Shown: positions 1 to 7,586, numbered from the stretch's first letter. The stretch is 36,077 bases of DNA from Ruminococcus sp. (GCA_015066925.1 SVNL01000008.1:1-36077); one strand, 5' to 3'. Notes: generated by a model not told the origin, from the sequence alone. Numbers and translations: made by a program.

Positions 1-2
1 CT

Positions 3-617
3 ATGAAAATGAAAAAATTCAAAAGCTTTTTATGTCTGTTTATAACATCACTGTTTCTTTTCTCTCTTTCAGGATGTCAGACACTTGAAGAATCTTCTAT
101 AACCGACTCATCAAGCAAAATCATTGAAGTAATTGATGCAACAAGCAATGCAGATTCAGCCGAAGCGGACTCCTCTGAAATCATAACAACAGAACCTGCA
201 ACGCAGGAACAGACAACTACCGCACCGCGAACCGAACCTCCCACACAAGCACAAACAGAGCTGATAATCGACGAAAATGGTACATACACCTCAAAGGATG
301 ATGTAGCACTCTATATTCACACCTACAATAAGCTTCCATCTAACTTCATAACAAAAAAAGAAGCTGAAAACCTTGGCTGGGAAGGCGGCTCACTTGAACC
401 TTACGCAAAAGGTAAATGCATAGGCGGAAATCATTTCGGAAACTATGAGGGAATTCTACCAGAAAAAGAAGGACGAAAATATACCGAGTGCGATATTGAT
501 ACCCTCGGAGCTAAAAAACGAGGTGCAAAACGTATCGTATTCTCAAATGATGGGCTTATTTATTATACAGACGACCACTACGAAACCTTCGAACTCTTAT
601 ATGGAAGTGAGGAATAA
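3..617 (+). CDS. Barnase-type ribonuclease lipoprotein
   Basis: A predicted exported guanyl-preferring endoribonuclease of the barnase (N1/T1/microbial RNase) family. Residues 1-24 form a lipoprotein signal peptide ending in a lipobox (SLSGC, Cys25), so the mature protein should be lipid-anchored on the outer face of the membrane. Residues 26-90 are a low-complexity Ser/Thr/Glu/Pro linker. Residues 96-200 align almost without gaps to barnase. The general base is Glu162 (barnase E73), the phosphate-binding arginines are Arg173 and Arg177 (R83, R87), the general acid is His192 in DDHYETF (H102), and Lys118 matches K27. Barnase R59 is replaced by Tyr148. Two cysteines (139 and 163) sit on strands where barnase has S50 and A74. 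Classic barnase is secreted free, so the lipid anchor and linker are unusual. The barstar-like inhibitor follows 2 nt downstream. The start at base 3 gives a normal signal peptide, but the upstream region lies outside the window. Family call is strong; function as a toxin is inference. Confidence 0.9.
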   Translation: MKMKKFKSFLCLFITSLFLFSLSGCQTLEESSITDSSSKIIEVIDATSNADSAEADSSEIITTEPATQEQTTTAPRTEPPTQAQTELIIDENGTYTSKDDVALYIHTYNKLPSNFITKKEAENLGWEGGSLEPYAKGKCIGGNHFGNYEGILPEKEGRKYTECDIDTLGAKKRGAKRIVFSNDGLIYYTDDHYETFELLYGSEE

Positions 618-619
618 TT

Positions 620-889
620 ATGAAAGTTATTATCGACGGAAATATTATTTCACATCGTTTGCAGCTCCACGATTTTTTGGCTTCAGAGCTTAATTTTCCT
701 GAAACATACGGAAAAAATCTGGACGCACTTTATGACTGCCTTACAGATATTCATTATGAAACAGAAATAGAAATCATCAATTACAATGTTCTTTATGATA
801 ATCTTGGAAACTATGCAAAGGTTCTTTCAAAAATGCTTATGCAGGCATCAAAAGAAAATAAATTCATAAAATTCAGCAGCGATATGTAA
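620..889 (+). CDS. Barstar-family ribonuclease inhibitor
   Basis: An 89-residue protein, the same length as barstar, which binds barnase 1:1 in the cytoplasm and blocks its active site. Numbering matches barstar through residue 43. Residues 26-43 keep the inhibitory helix and loop, with Tyr30, Asn33, Asp35 and Asp39 in place (Asp39 fills the barnase phosphate site). Barstar Tyr29 is Thr here, Trp38 is Tyr, and barstar Glu76 aligns by eye with Gln75. The ATG lies 2 nt after the stop of the ribonuclease gene, with GAGG at 609-612 inside the end of that gene, so the two are probably translationally coupled. Its role is to protect the producer from ribonuclease that has not yet been exported. The gene is followed by a strong hairpin terminator. 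Confidence 0.9.
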   Translation: MKVIIDGNIISHRLQLHDFLASELNFPETYGKNLDALYDCLTDIHYETEIEIINYNVLYDNLGNYAKVLSKMLMQASKENKFIKFSSDM

Positions 890-894
890 AAAAT

Positions 895-930
895 GGGTAT
901 CGGAAGTTAAATTCCGATACCCTTATTTTA
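895..930. terminator. Bidirectional intrinsic terminator
   Basis: A perfect 11-bp stem pairs 895-905 (GGGTATCGGAA) with 912-922 across a 6-nt loop. It has a T-rich tail on the plus strand (923-929) and an A-rich tract upstream that becomes a T tract on the minus strand. It sits between the convergent barstar and nicotinate phosphoribosyltransferase genes and can serve both. Confidence 0.9.
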
Positions 931-948
931 TGGTAAATGTAATGTAAC

Positions 949-2385
949 TTATATATAGTTATCATCAAGCAGCTTCTGTTTCAAATCCCATAACTGCTTT
1001 GACAAATCGACATAATATTCATGAGGATTTTCAAATCGCTTTACCTCGTCCCATATCGTTGCAAGCTGCTGCTTGGTATATTCACGTATATCTTCAATTT
1101 TGGGAAGGCCATACACGATTTTTCCATTTTCAACTACCTTAACAAGCAATTTTTTTGCTGTAAAATCTGTAACCTTTTTCTTTTTGTACGTTTGTTCAGG
1201 GTTAAATATCACATACGGCTTGCTGTCATCTATAACCTCGCCTGCAACAGTAATTACATCAGCAATTGCATTTCCCGTTTTATTATCAAAGAGACGCCAT
1301 AATTCCTTGTTTCCCGGATTTGTGATTTTAATGGCATTTTCAGATATTTTTATTTTGGGTATTATTTTTCCATCCCTTTCAACAGCCGCCAGCTTATATA
1401 CTCCTCCAAATACAGGATCTGACTTTGATGTAATAAGCCTTTCACCTATTCCAAAGCTGTCAATTTCTGCACCCTGAATAAGTAAATCTCTTATAATATA
1501 CTCGTCAAGAGAATTTGAAGCAACTATTTTTATATAATCAAGTCCTGCATCATCAAACATTTTTCTTGCTTTTTTTGAAAGATATGCAATATCTCCGCTG
1601 TCAATTCTTACACCAACACCCTTATGTCCGCTTTTTTCAAGCTCCTTGAACACTGTAATTGCATTTGGAACACCTGATTTAAGCACATTATATGTGTCAA
1701 CAAGAAATGTACAGCTATCCGGATATGCTTTAGCGTATGCTCTGAATGCTTCTAGCTCGTTATCATAAAGCTGAACCCAGCTATGCGCCATTGTTCCAAG
1801 TGCTTTCACCCCGAAATCTCTTTCAGCTATTGTACAAGCCGTACCGGCACAGCCTCCTATATATGCGGCTCTTGCTCCGTAAACTGCACCGTCATAGCCC
1901 TGCGCTCTGCGTGAACCGAATTCCATAACAGGTCTTCCTTCCGCAGCAGTTACAATTCTATTTGCTTTTGTGGCAATAAGACTCTGGTGATTTATTGTAA
2001 GAAGCACCATTGTTTCTATAAACTGAGCTTGTATTGCAGGTCCTTTAACTTTAACTATCGGCTCGTTCGGAAAAATTGGTGTTCCCTCAGGAATTGCCCA
2101 TATATCACACTCAAATCTGAAATTTTCAAGATATTTAAGAAATTCCATGCTGAACATATTCTTGCTTCTGAGATATTCAATATCACTTTTGCTAAAGCTT
2201 AAATTGCGTATATACTCCACAAGCTGTTCAAGACCAGCCATAATCGCAAATCCCGCATTATCGGGAATTCTGCGAAAAAACATATCAAAATATACTATTT
2301 CATCCGCTTTTCCGTTTTCAAGAAAACCATTTGTCATTGTTATTTCATAGAAATCAGTAAGCATTGTAAGGTTGCGTTTATTCAT
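949..2385 (-). CDS. pncB: Nicotinate phosphoribosyltransferase
   Basis: Converts nicotinate and PRPP, with ATP hydrolysis, to nicotinate mononucleotide in the Preiss-Handler NAD salvage pathway; cytosolic. At 478 residues it has the usual length for the bacterial enzyme. Diagnostic motifs are the N-terminal TDFYEITM (10-17), EFGSRRAQG (155-163) and GTMAHSW (197-203), whose His201 is the residue autophosphorylated in this family. RIDSGD near residue 260 forms part of the phosphoribosyl site. The ATG is preceded by AAGGAGGAG. The gene starts 15 nt after the stop of the minus-strand membrane-protein gene upstream, so the two are probably cotranscribed. It ends at the shared bidirectional terminator. 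Confidence 0.96.
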   Translation of the reverse strand: MNKRNLTMLTDFYEITMTNGFLENGKADEIVYFDMFFRRIPDNAGFAIMAGLEQLVEYIRNLSFSKSDIEYLRSKNMFSMEFLKYLENFRFECDIWAIPEGTPIFPNEPIVKVKGPAIQAQFIETMVLLTINHQSLIATKANRIVTAAEGRPVMEFGSRRAQGYDGAVYGARAAYIGGCAGTACTIAERDFGVKALGTMAHSWVQLYDNELEAFRAYAKAYPDSCTFLVDTYNVLKSGVPNAITVFKELEKSGHKGVGVRIDSGDIAYLSKKARKMFDDAGLDYIKIVASNSLDEYIIRDLLIQGAEIDSFGIGERLITSKSDPVFGGVYKLAAVERDGKIIPKIKISENAIKITNPGNKELWRLFDNKTGNAIADVITVAGEVIDDSKPYVIFNPEQTYKKKKVTDFTAKKLLVKVVENGKIVYGLPKIEDIREYTKQQLATIWDEVKRFENPHEYYVDLSKQLWDLKQKLLDDNYI

Positions 2386-2400
2386 TTAATCTCCTCCTTA

Positions 2401-3126
2401 TTATCTGACTATAATTCTGAATCTACCTTTATATTTTACAATCCTGACCTTTTCAGGATTAATAATATTCGTCATACTGCAAAAAATATATTTTCCACTT
2501 GAATGATAACATACTAAATAACGCTCAACATTAACATTATGCAAATCTTTCTGATAAATATCCGAATAACTTTTTGCATAGTAATACAAACGCTTACGAG
2601 TAGGTAGATGCTTCTTTGTGATATAATGATGTACAGTCAGCTCCTGATATACAACAGTATCATCAATATCCGCCCATATATTTGAATCAGTATACTTATA
2701 CATAGCAGCAATACAGCATAATATTGAAAACAATATTATAATCATGCAAATCGTTTCATCTTTGCACAAATTGCATCCTAGAATCATAACAACTATAATA
2801 ACTGCAATGCATATTGCTAATGCCTTGACACTCATAGGCTTTTTCTCAGACAAGCTTTTCTTTTCTTCGTCGCTAAGTTCTTTCCATAAAGGAGCATCCG
2901 CTTTTTCAATGAATTCTCTTTCCCATTTTCGAGGATAATAATAAATCATAAATATAATTGCAGAAAAAAAGCTCCAAATTATTAATGTACAAAAAACAAT
3001 CGAAAAAACAATTTCCGTATTAAATAACATGGAAAAAAGCACTCCTACAATAGGAGAAAAATTTATTAGTATCAATATTACATTTATGTTGAGCGAAATA
3101 AGTGCAGGAAGCTTAAGCCATTTCAT
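2401..3126 (-). CDS. Uncharacterised four-helix membrane protein
   Basis: I do not recognise a named family. The 241-residue protein has four hydrophobic segments at about 8-33, 39-63, 100-120 and 126-144. Between helices 2 and 3 is a charged loop (about 65-98, rich in Lys/Glu). A soluble C-terminal region (about 148-241) is rich in Tyr, Lys and beta-prone residues. The layout suggests a small membrane sensor or scaffold, but no catalytic motif is visible. The ATG at 3126 has GGAGAT at a good distance upstream. It lies between the terminator of the pduL-type gene and pncB, 15 nt from the latter, so it is probably the first gene of a two-gene unit with pncB. A link to NAD metabolism is possible but unsupported beyond position. 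Confidence 0.75.
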   Translation of the reverse strand: MKWLKLPALISLNINVILILINFSPIVGVLFSMLFNTEIVFSIVFCTLIIWSFFSAIIFMIYYYPRKWEREFIEKADAPLWKELSDEEKKSLSEKKPMSVKALAICIAVIIVVMILGCNLCKDETICMIIILFSILCCIAAMYKYTDSNIWADIDDTVVYQELTVHHYITKKHLPTRKRLYYYAKSYSDIYQKDLHNVNVERYLVCYHSSGKYIFCSMTNIINPEKVRIVKYKGRFRIIVR

Positions 3127-3140
3127 TGCAATATCTCCTT

Positions 3141-3170
3141 ACAAAAAATGGGCACGCAAAGTGCCCATTT
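3141..3170 (-). terminator. Intrinsic terminator of the pduL-type gene
   Basis: A perfect 10-bp inverted repeat pairs 3146-3155 with 3161-3170 around a 5-nt loop. Read on the minus strand it is followed by a run of six T (complement of 3143-3148). It lies directly after the phosphotransacylase gene and just before the start of the next minus-strand gene. Confidence 0.88.
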
Positions 3171-3184
3171 ATATTATGTACAAA

Positions 3185-3763
3185 TTAAAGCTTAATAATC
3201 TCGCCGTAAAGCTCACGTGGAGCAGAAACAGCATTTGATTCATCAGTATCAATATGCATAGCTCTTGCAAAGTTTTCATGCACACGACATACTACATCAC
3301 CGAAAATAGTGCTTCTGCCATCAGTATCAAGCTTAACCCATACAACTTCCTTATCCTTAACGCCAAGCTCTTCAGCATCAGCAGGAGTAAGGTGAATGTG
3401 ACGCTTAGCAACGATTACACCCTCTGAAATTTCAACTTCACCGCATGGTCCAACAATCTTACAAGCACCTGAGCCTGTAACATCGCCTGATTCTCTGATA
3501 GGAGCAACAATGCCGATTGAACGAGCGTCTGTTGCTGAAAGCTCAACCTGTGTTGCAGGTCTTACAGGACCGAGAATAGATACGCCTGCAAGCTCTTTTT
3601 TAGGGCCTACGATAGTAACTCTTTCTTCACAAGCAAACTGTCCCGGCTGTGAGAGATCCTTTTTATGAGTAAGCTTTGCACCTGCTCCGAAAAGAATTTC
3701 AAGATGCTCCTGTGTAACGTGAATATGTCTTGCAGATGTTTCAACAATAAAGTTTTTTGCCAT
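3185..3763 (-). CDS. pduL: PduL-type phosphate acyltransferase
   Basis: A zinc-dependent phosphotransacylase of the PduL family, which interconverts acyl-CoA and acyl phosphate (propanoyl or acetyl). The 192-residue protein contains the two tandem PduL beta-barrel domains. Metal-ligand motifs are visible as SARHIHV (His13, His15), Glu74 in TQVELS, KRHIHLTP (His122, His124) and His170 in ARAMHIDTDE. It has no N-terminal encapsulation peptide, and no microcompartment shell gene is nearby, so it probably works free in the cytosol. A likely role is replacing Pta in acetate formation (acetyl-CoA to acetyl phosphate), which is inference; no acetate kinase is in the window. The ATG has GGAGG upstream. 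It is flanked by its own promoter and terminator, so it looks monocistronic. Confidence 0.93.
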   Translation of the reverse strand: MAKNFIVETSARHIHVTQEHLEILFGAGAKLTHKKDLSQPGQFACEERVTIVGPKKELAGVSILGPVRPATQVELSATDARSIGIVAPIRESGDVTGSGACKIVGPCGEVEISEGVIVAKRHIHLTPADAEELGVKDKEVVWVKLDTDGRSTIFGDVVCRVHENFARAMHIDTDESNAVSAPRELYGEIIKL

Positions 3764-3798
3764 TTATATTTCCTCCAAAAATTTTATTTCCATATATA

Positions 3799-3826
3799 AT
3801 TTTACTACTTTTGACAAAAAAGTCAA
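3799..3826 (-). promoter_or_regulatory. Predicted sigma-A promoter of the pduL-type gene
   Basis: On the minus strand, a -35 TTGACT (3826-3821) and -10 TAAAAT (3804-3799) are separated by 16 bp. The -35 region sits in an inverted repeat, TTGAC-6-GTCAA (3811-3826), which could be a protein-binding site. The distance to the start codon is about 35 nt. Confidence 0.6.
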
Positions 3827-3853
3827 TAGGTAAAACAAATTTTATCGTAAAAA

Positions 3854-4741
3854 TCAATTTCTTTCTGACGGTTCAATTTCGATAACAGCTATTTCAGGAC
3901 GGTTATTAAGTCTTGCGGGATAAGGATTATTTCCAAGTCCTGATGTTATAAACATATATCCTTTTCTGTATTTAAACAAGCCCTTATCGTAGACATCATC
4001 CCGTGCAGCTCTTATTTCAGGCATCCAGTTCCCGTTATCATAAACAGGACCTCTGCCAAACGGAAGCTGTATCATTCCTCCGTGAGTATCTCCGCAAAGT
4101 GATAAATCTGCTCCGAACTGACTGAATTTATCATAATTCGGAATATGTGCAAGAAGTATATTATAACATTCATCATCAAGAACAAATTGTGTTGAAAGGT
4201 CGAATGTAGGTGAATAATAAACATTAGTTATTCCCATAATCTGAAGCTTGTTTCCATTTACTTCAATTTTCTCGCTTTTATAGTTCATAACATTTATTCC
4301 GTTTTCTGTAAGCTTATCGAAATAAAGCTCCTCCTTATCATGTTCGCCCGGAACAAAATAAACAGGCACGTCAAGCTCAGTAATATCTGTCATAAGGTTT
4401 ATTGCAAGCTCGATTTTATCCCAACTGCTTCTTCGGGTATACATATCTCCGACTACAAAAACCAAATCAGGCTCTTCCTTTTCAAGTCGATTAACAATTA
4501 CATCGCTTCCAATCGAAAACTTTTCCGCATGATAATCACTTATTACCGCTATTTTCAATGGGCTTACAAGCTTTTCAGACTTTATTTTTTCTCTTGTGGT
4601 TTTCATAGTATAATTATTGAACCACCAGATTATAAGTAAAATCAGAATAAACCATATAAAACCTTTTAAAAATCCTCTTTTTTTCTTCGGAGCAGCTTCT
4701 TGTGGCTGTTCTGCGGCATTTTCTACTGCTATATCTCCCAT
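3854..4741 (-). CDS. Membrane-anchored metallophosphoesterase
   Basis: A calcineurin-like phosphoesterase of the YkuE/LpxH-like group, 295 residues. An N-terminal cytoplasmic stretch rich in Ala, Glu and Lys precedes one transmembrane helix (about 25-43). The catalytic domain follows, with motif I SDYH (Asp69, His71), motif II GD (Asp99), motif III GEHD (132-135), His199, and motif V CGDTHGG (216-222). Two usual metal ligands differ: the Asn of GNHD is Glu133 and the first His of GHTHGG is Asp218. The substrate is unknown; relatives act on phospholipid head groups or nucleotides. The ATG is preceded by GGAG. It starts 19 nt downstream of the mscS-type gene on the same strand, so the two likely form an operon. 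I see no clear terminator after it. Confidence 0.88.
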   Translation of the reverse strand: MGDIAVENAAEQPQEAAPKKKRGFLKGFIWFILILLIIWWFNNYTMKTTREKIKSEKLVSPLKIAVISDYHAEKFSIGSDVIVNRLEKEEPDLVFVVGDMYTRRSSWDKIELAINLMTDITELDVPVYFVPGEHDKEELYFDKLTENGINVMNYKSEKIEVNGNKLQIMGITNVYYSPTFDLSTQFVLDDECYNILLAHIPNYDKFSQFGADLSLCGDTHGGMIQLPFGRGPVYDNGNWMPEIRAARDDVYDKGLFKYRKGYMFITSGLGNNPYPARLNNRPEIAVIEIEPSERN

Positions 4742-4760
4742 TGCATCTCCATTCGGTTAA

Positions 4761-5615
4761 TTATTTCTGAATATGTACGTCAAGCTGATTATATGGAATT
4801 TCTATTCCGTTTTTGTCAAATTCACTCTTTACAGCCTCTGACATATCATAAAATGCCTCGTAATACTTATCATTTGGCACCCATAGTTTAACAACTATTT
4901 CAAGTGCACTGTCTTTATGTGCACCAAGGCGAATAAGCGGCTCAGGATTTTTAAGTATAAGCTGATTTTTGTCAACTATACTTCCTATAATCGCTTTAGC
5001 TTTCTCAAAATCATTTGTATAGCTTATATCAAAAGTCATATCAAGACGGCGTGTAGGCATTTCCGAAAAGTTTACTATTTTAGCGTCAGCTACCTTTCCG
5101 TTTGGAATAAGAATTGTTTTATTGTCTGCCGTGAGCATCTTTGTATAGAGGATATTTATTGATTGAACCATTCCCGTCGAGGAATCTATCTCAATCAGAT
5201 CTCCTGATTTAAACGGTTTTGAGAAGAGTATTATAAATCCGCCTGCAAGATTAGACAAACAGCTTTGAAGTGCAAGGCTGACTGCAAGACCTGCCGCACC
5301 TATAAGCGTAATAATAGACGACATAGGTACTCCGATTATTGTCAATGCACTTACTACCACTATTGTATACAGAATAATTCTGATAAATGACAGCAAAAAT
5401 ACAACAGCAGCATTATCAACAGTCGATTTTTTCATACATTTGCTGATAATTTTTGCAATTATCTTTACGATAACTATTCCTATAATTAAAACAAAAACAG
5501 CAAAAATCAATGTTGGCAGTGCATTTTTTAATCTTTCAGCAAAATTATCAATAAAAGATGTTGCTTTTGCAACATCTGAAACAACTTCTTCATTGTTTAT
5601 AAGAAGCATAATCAT
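4761..5615 (-). CDS. mscS: Small-conductance mechanosensitive channel (MscS family)
   Basis: Forms a heptameric membrane channel that opens under tension to release solutes after hypo-osmotic shock. It is 284 residues, close to E. coli MscS. Hydrophobic helices lie at about 34-57, 69-93 and 100-131. The third is the Ala/Gly-rich pore helix (GAAGLAVSLALQ) followed by NLAGGFIILFSKPF and the beta domain motif SGDLIEI. The ATG at 5615 is preced by AGGAAAGAG. A longer reading from a TTG at 5651 is possible on paper, but that codon lies within the predicted -10 box, upstream of any transcript start, so I reject it. Cotranscribed with the metallophosphoesterase. Confidence 0.93.
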   Translation of the reverse strand: MIMLLINNEEVVSDVAKATSFIDNFAERLKNALPTLIFAVFVLIIGIVIVKIIAKIISKCMKKSTVDNAAVVFLLSFIRIILYTIVVVSALTIIGVPMSSIITLIGAAGLAVSLALQSCLSNLAGGFIILFSKPFKSGDLIEIDSSTGMVQSINILYTKMLTADNKTILIPNGKVADAKIVNFSEMPTRRLDMTFDISYTNDFEKAKAIIGSIVDKNQLILKNPEPLIRLGAHKDSALEIVVKLWVPNDKYYEAFYDMSEAVKSEFDKNGIEIPYNQLDVHIQK

Positions 5616-5650
5616 AACACTCTCTTTCCTAAATATACATTTATAATACA

Positions 5651-5678
5651 ATTATAACAAATTATATAAAAATGTCAA
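5651..5678 (-). promoter_or_regulatory. Predicted sigma-A promoter of mscS
   Basis: Minus strand: a perfect -35 TTGACA (5678-5673) and a perfect -10 TATAAT (5656-5651), separated by a 16-bp spacer. The predicted start near 5644 leaves a leader of about 30 nt before the ATG at 5615. Confidence 0.8.
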
Positions 5679-5795
5679 TGACTTCTTATACGCCGTTAAA
5701 ATTTTCAGTATTCTATCACTTAACTTAGTTTTATTCTGCAAAAATTGTCAAATATATAAAATAAATGTCTTTTTTGCTTTTTTTTGAAATTTACC

Positions 5796-5824
5796 TTGAA
5801 ATAATTTTCCATATGTAGTATAAT
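5796..5824 (+). promoter_or_regulatory. Predicted sigma-A promoter of the decarboxylase subunits
   Basis: A -35 TTGAAA (5796-5801) and a -10 TATAAT (5819-5824) are separated by an optimal 17-bp spacer. It is divergent from the mscS promoter; the roughly 120 bp between them is AT-rich with no other feature I can name. Confidence 0.8.
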
Positions 5825-5863
5825 TAATTTGTATGTTATATTTTAACGAATGGAGTGTGGAAT

Positions 5864-6286
5864 ATGTATTTCAACCTTATGGCTAAGATTTCCGCTACCG
5901 AAAAAGTTTCGGGTATTGAACAGGCTGCTGTTACTTTTACAGGTATTGCTGTTGTTTTCCTTGTTCTTCTTATCCTTATAATTTTTGTCGGATGTTTCGG
6001 AAAATTCTTCGACAAATCAAAGAAAAATAACTCAAGCTCAGGCAACGCCTCTGCTGCTGCAGCTATAAAACCCGTTACAGAAACTAAATCACAAACTCTC
6101 TGCGACGCTTGTGACACTTGTGATGATGACGAGGTTATTGCGGTTATCTCTGCTGTTATCGCTCAGATGAGTGCGGCTGACGGTAAAAATTATAAAATCA
6201 AATCCGTTAAGCGCAAAAATACAAAGGCTTATGGCAGACCTATCTGGGCAACTGAAGGGTTACGCCAGAATACTAACCCATTTTAA
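5864..6286 (+). CDS. oadG: Sodium-pumping decarboxylase gamma subunit
   Basis: The small subunit of the membrane biotin-dependent decarboxylase family (oxaloacetate, methylmalonyl-CoA or glutaconyl-CoA decarboxylase). It tethers the carboxyltransferase to the membrane beta subunit. The 140-residue protein has one strong transmembrane helix at about 21-44, then an Ala/Ser linker. An acidic and amphipathic segment follows (DDDEVIAVISAVIAQMSAAD), and the Trp-containing tail (GRPIWATEGLRQN) is typical of this family. The ATG at 5864 has GGAG at 5852-5855, 8 nt away. A GTG at 5855 is also in frame but overlaps that ribosome binding site. The beta subunit follows 25 nt later. Which substrate the complex uses cannot be read from these subunits. 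Confidence 0.85.
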   Translation: MYFNLMAKISATEKVSGIEQAAVTFTGIAVVFLVLLILIIFVGCFGKFFDKSKKNNSSSGNASAAAAIKPVTETKSQTLCDACDTCDDDEVIAVISAVIAQMSAADGKNYKIKSVKRKNTKAYGRPIWATEGLRQNTNPF

Positions 6287-6311
6287 TATTTCTTGAAAGG
6301 ATTTTTATCTT

Positions 6312-7568
6312 ATGAGTGATTTTATTAATCTTTTTCTCGACACTCTGAAAGAAATCTGGCAGACAAGTGGTTTTTACGCTCTCTTCCAGGGCGACGGCTG
6401 GAAATCTATTATTATGCTCCTTATTTCTTTCGTATTTATGTACCTGGCAATTGCTAAGCAGTTTGAACCGCTTCTTCTGCTTCCTATCGCTTTTGGTATG
6501 TTCCTCACAAACCTTCCTATCATCAATATCGAAGATGCTATGTATCATCCGGAGCTATTCGATTACGTTTACGAATACGCTGCTGACGGAAGCGTCATAG
6601 ACCATTACATAGATTACGGCAGAGTTCTTAAAGAGGGCGGTCTTCTTGATATTCTTTACCTCGGTGTTAAGCTTGGTATCTATCCGCCTATCATCTTCCT
6701 CGGTATCGGTACTATGACAGACTTCGCTCCACTCATTGCTAACCCTAGGAGTTTCCTCCTCGGTGCTGCAGCTCAGGGCGGTATCTTCTTTACATTTATC
6801 GGTGCAGCTCTCCTTGGCTTCACTGCAGCTGAGGCAGGTTCTATCGCTATCATCGGTGGTGCTGACGGTCCTACTGCTATTTACGTTTCCACAAAACTTC
6901 TCTCAGGCGGAGATTTCAAGATAAGTACAGGTACTATCGCTCTTGCGGCTTATACCTATATGGCTCTCGTTCCTGTTATTCAGCCACCTATTATGAAGGC
7001 GCTTACAACTAAAAAGGAACGTGCTATAAAAATGGCTACCCTCAGAACAGTTTCAAAAACAGAAAAGCTTATATTCCCTGTTGCTGTTACATTAATCGTT
7101 GCTCTTATCGTTCCATCTGCTGCTCCACTCGTTGGTATGCTTATGCTCGGTAATATTCTTAAGGAAAGCGGAGTTTGCTCACGTCTTGTAGATACAGCAC
7201 AGAACGCTCTTATGAATATCATCACAATATTCCTCGGTGTTTCTGTTGGTGCTACAACTAAGGCTGATAAGATTCTTAACTTAGAATTTGCTAAGGTTAT
7301 CGCTCTCGGTGTTGTTGCATTTGCACTCGGTACAGCAAGTGGTCTTCTCCTCGGCAAGCTTATGTCTAAGCTTTCAGGTGGCAAAATCAATCCACTTATC
7401 GGTTCAGCAGGCGTTTCAGCTGTTCCAATGGCTGCACGTGTATCTCAGAAGGTTGGTGCTCAGACTGACCCTACAAACTTCCTGCTTATGCACGCTATGG
7501 GTCCTAACGTTGCAGGTGTTATCGGTTCTGCTGTTGCGGCAGGCGTACTTCTCAGCGTTATCGGTTAA
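6312..7568 (+). CDS. oadB: Sodium-pumping decarboxylase beta subunit
   Basis: A polytopic membrane subunit (418 residues) that decarboxylates carboxybiotin and exports sodium ions. The family signature GGADGPTAIYVSTKLL lies near residues 178-193, with several glycine-rich helices around it. The conserved C-terminal GPNVAGVIGSAVAAGV is near residues 397-412. OadB, GcdB and MmdB are close relatives, so the substrate is unresolved. An AAAGGA site precedes the ATG. Neither the carboxyltransferase alpha subunit nor the biotin carrier protein is in the transcription unit, which ends at a strong terminator; they must be encoded elsewhere. Function: conservation of decarboxylation energy as a sodium gradient. 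Confidence 0.94.
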   Translation: MSDFINLFLDTLKEIWQTSGFYALFQGDGWKSIIMLLISFVFMYLAIAKQFEPLLLLPIAFGMFLTNLPIINIEDAMYHPELFDYVYEYAADGSVIDHYIDYGRVLKEGGLLDILYLGVKLGIYPPIIFLGIGTMTDFAPLIANPRSFLLGAAAQGGIFFTFIGAALLGFTAAEAGSIAIIGGADGPTAIYVSTKLLSGGDFKISTGTIALAAYTYMALVPVIQPPIMKALTTKKERAIKMATLRTVSKTEKLIFPVAVTLIVALIVPSAAPLVGMLMLGNILKESGVCSRLVDTAQNALMNIITIFLGVSVGATTKADKILNLEFAKVIALGVVAFALGTASGLLLGKLMSKLSGGKINPLIGSAGVSAVPMAARVSQKVGAQTDPTNFLLMHAMGPNVAGVIGSAVAAGVLLSVIG

Positions 7569-7586
7569 TTTAATCAAATAATATTA

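Noticed and set aside
445-693. A plus-strand frame across the barnase/barstar junction
   Set aside because: It overlaps two strongly supported genes in another frame and has no recognisable domain.
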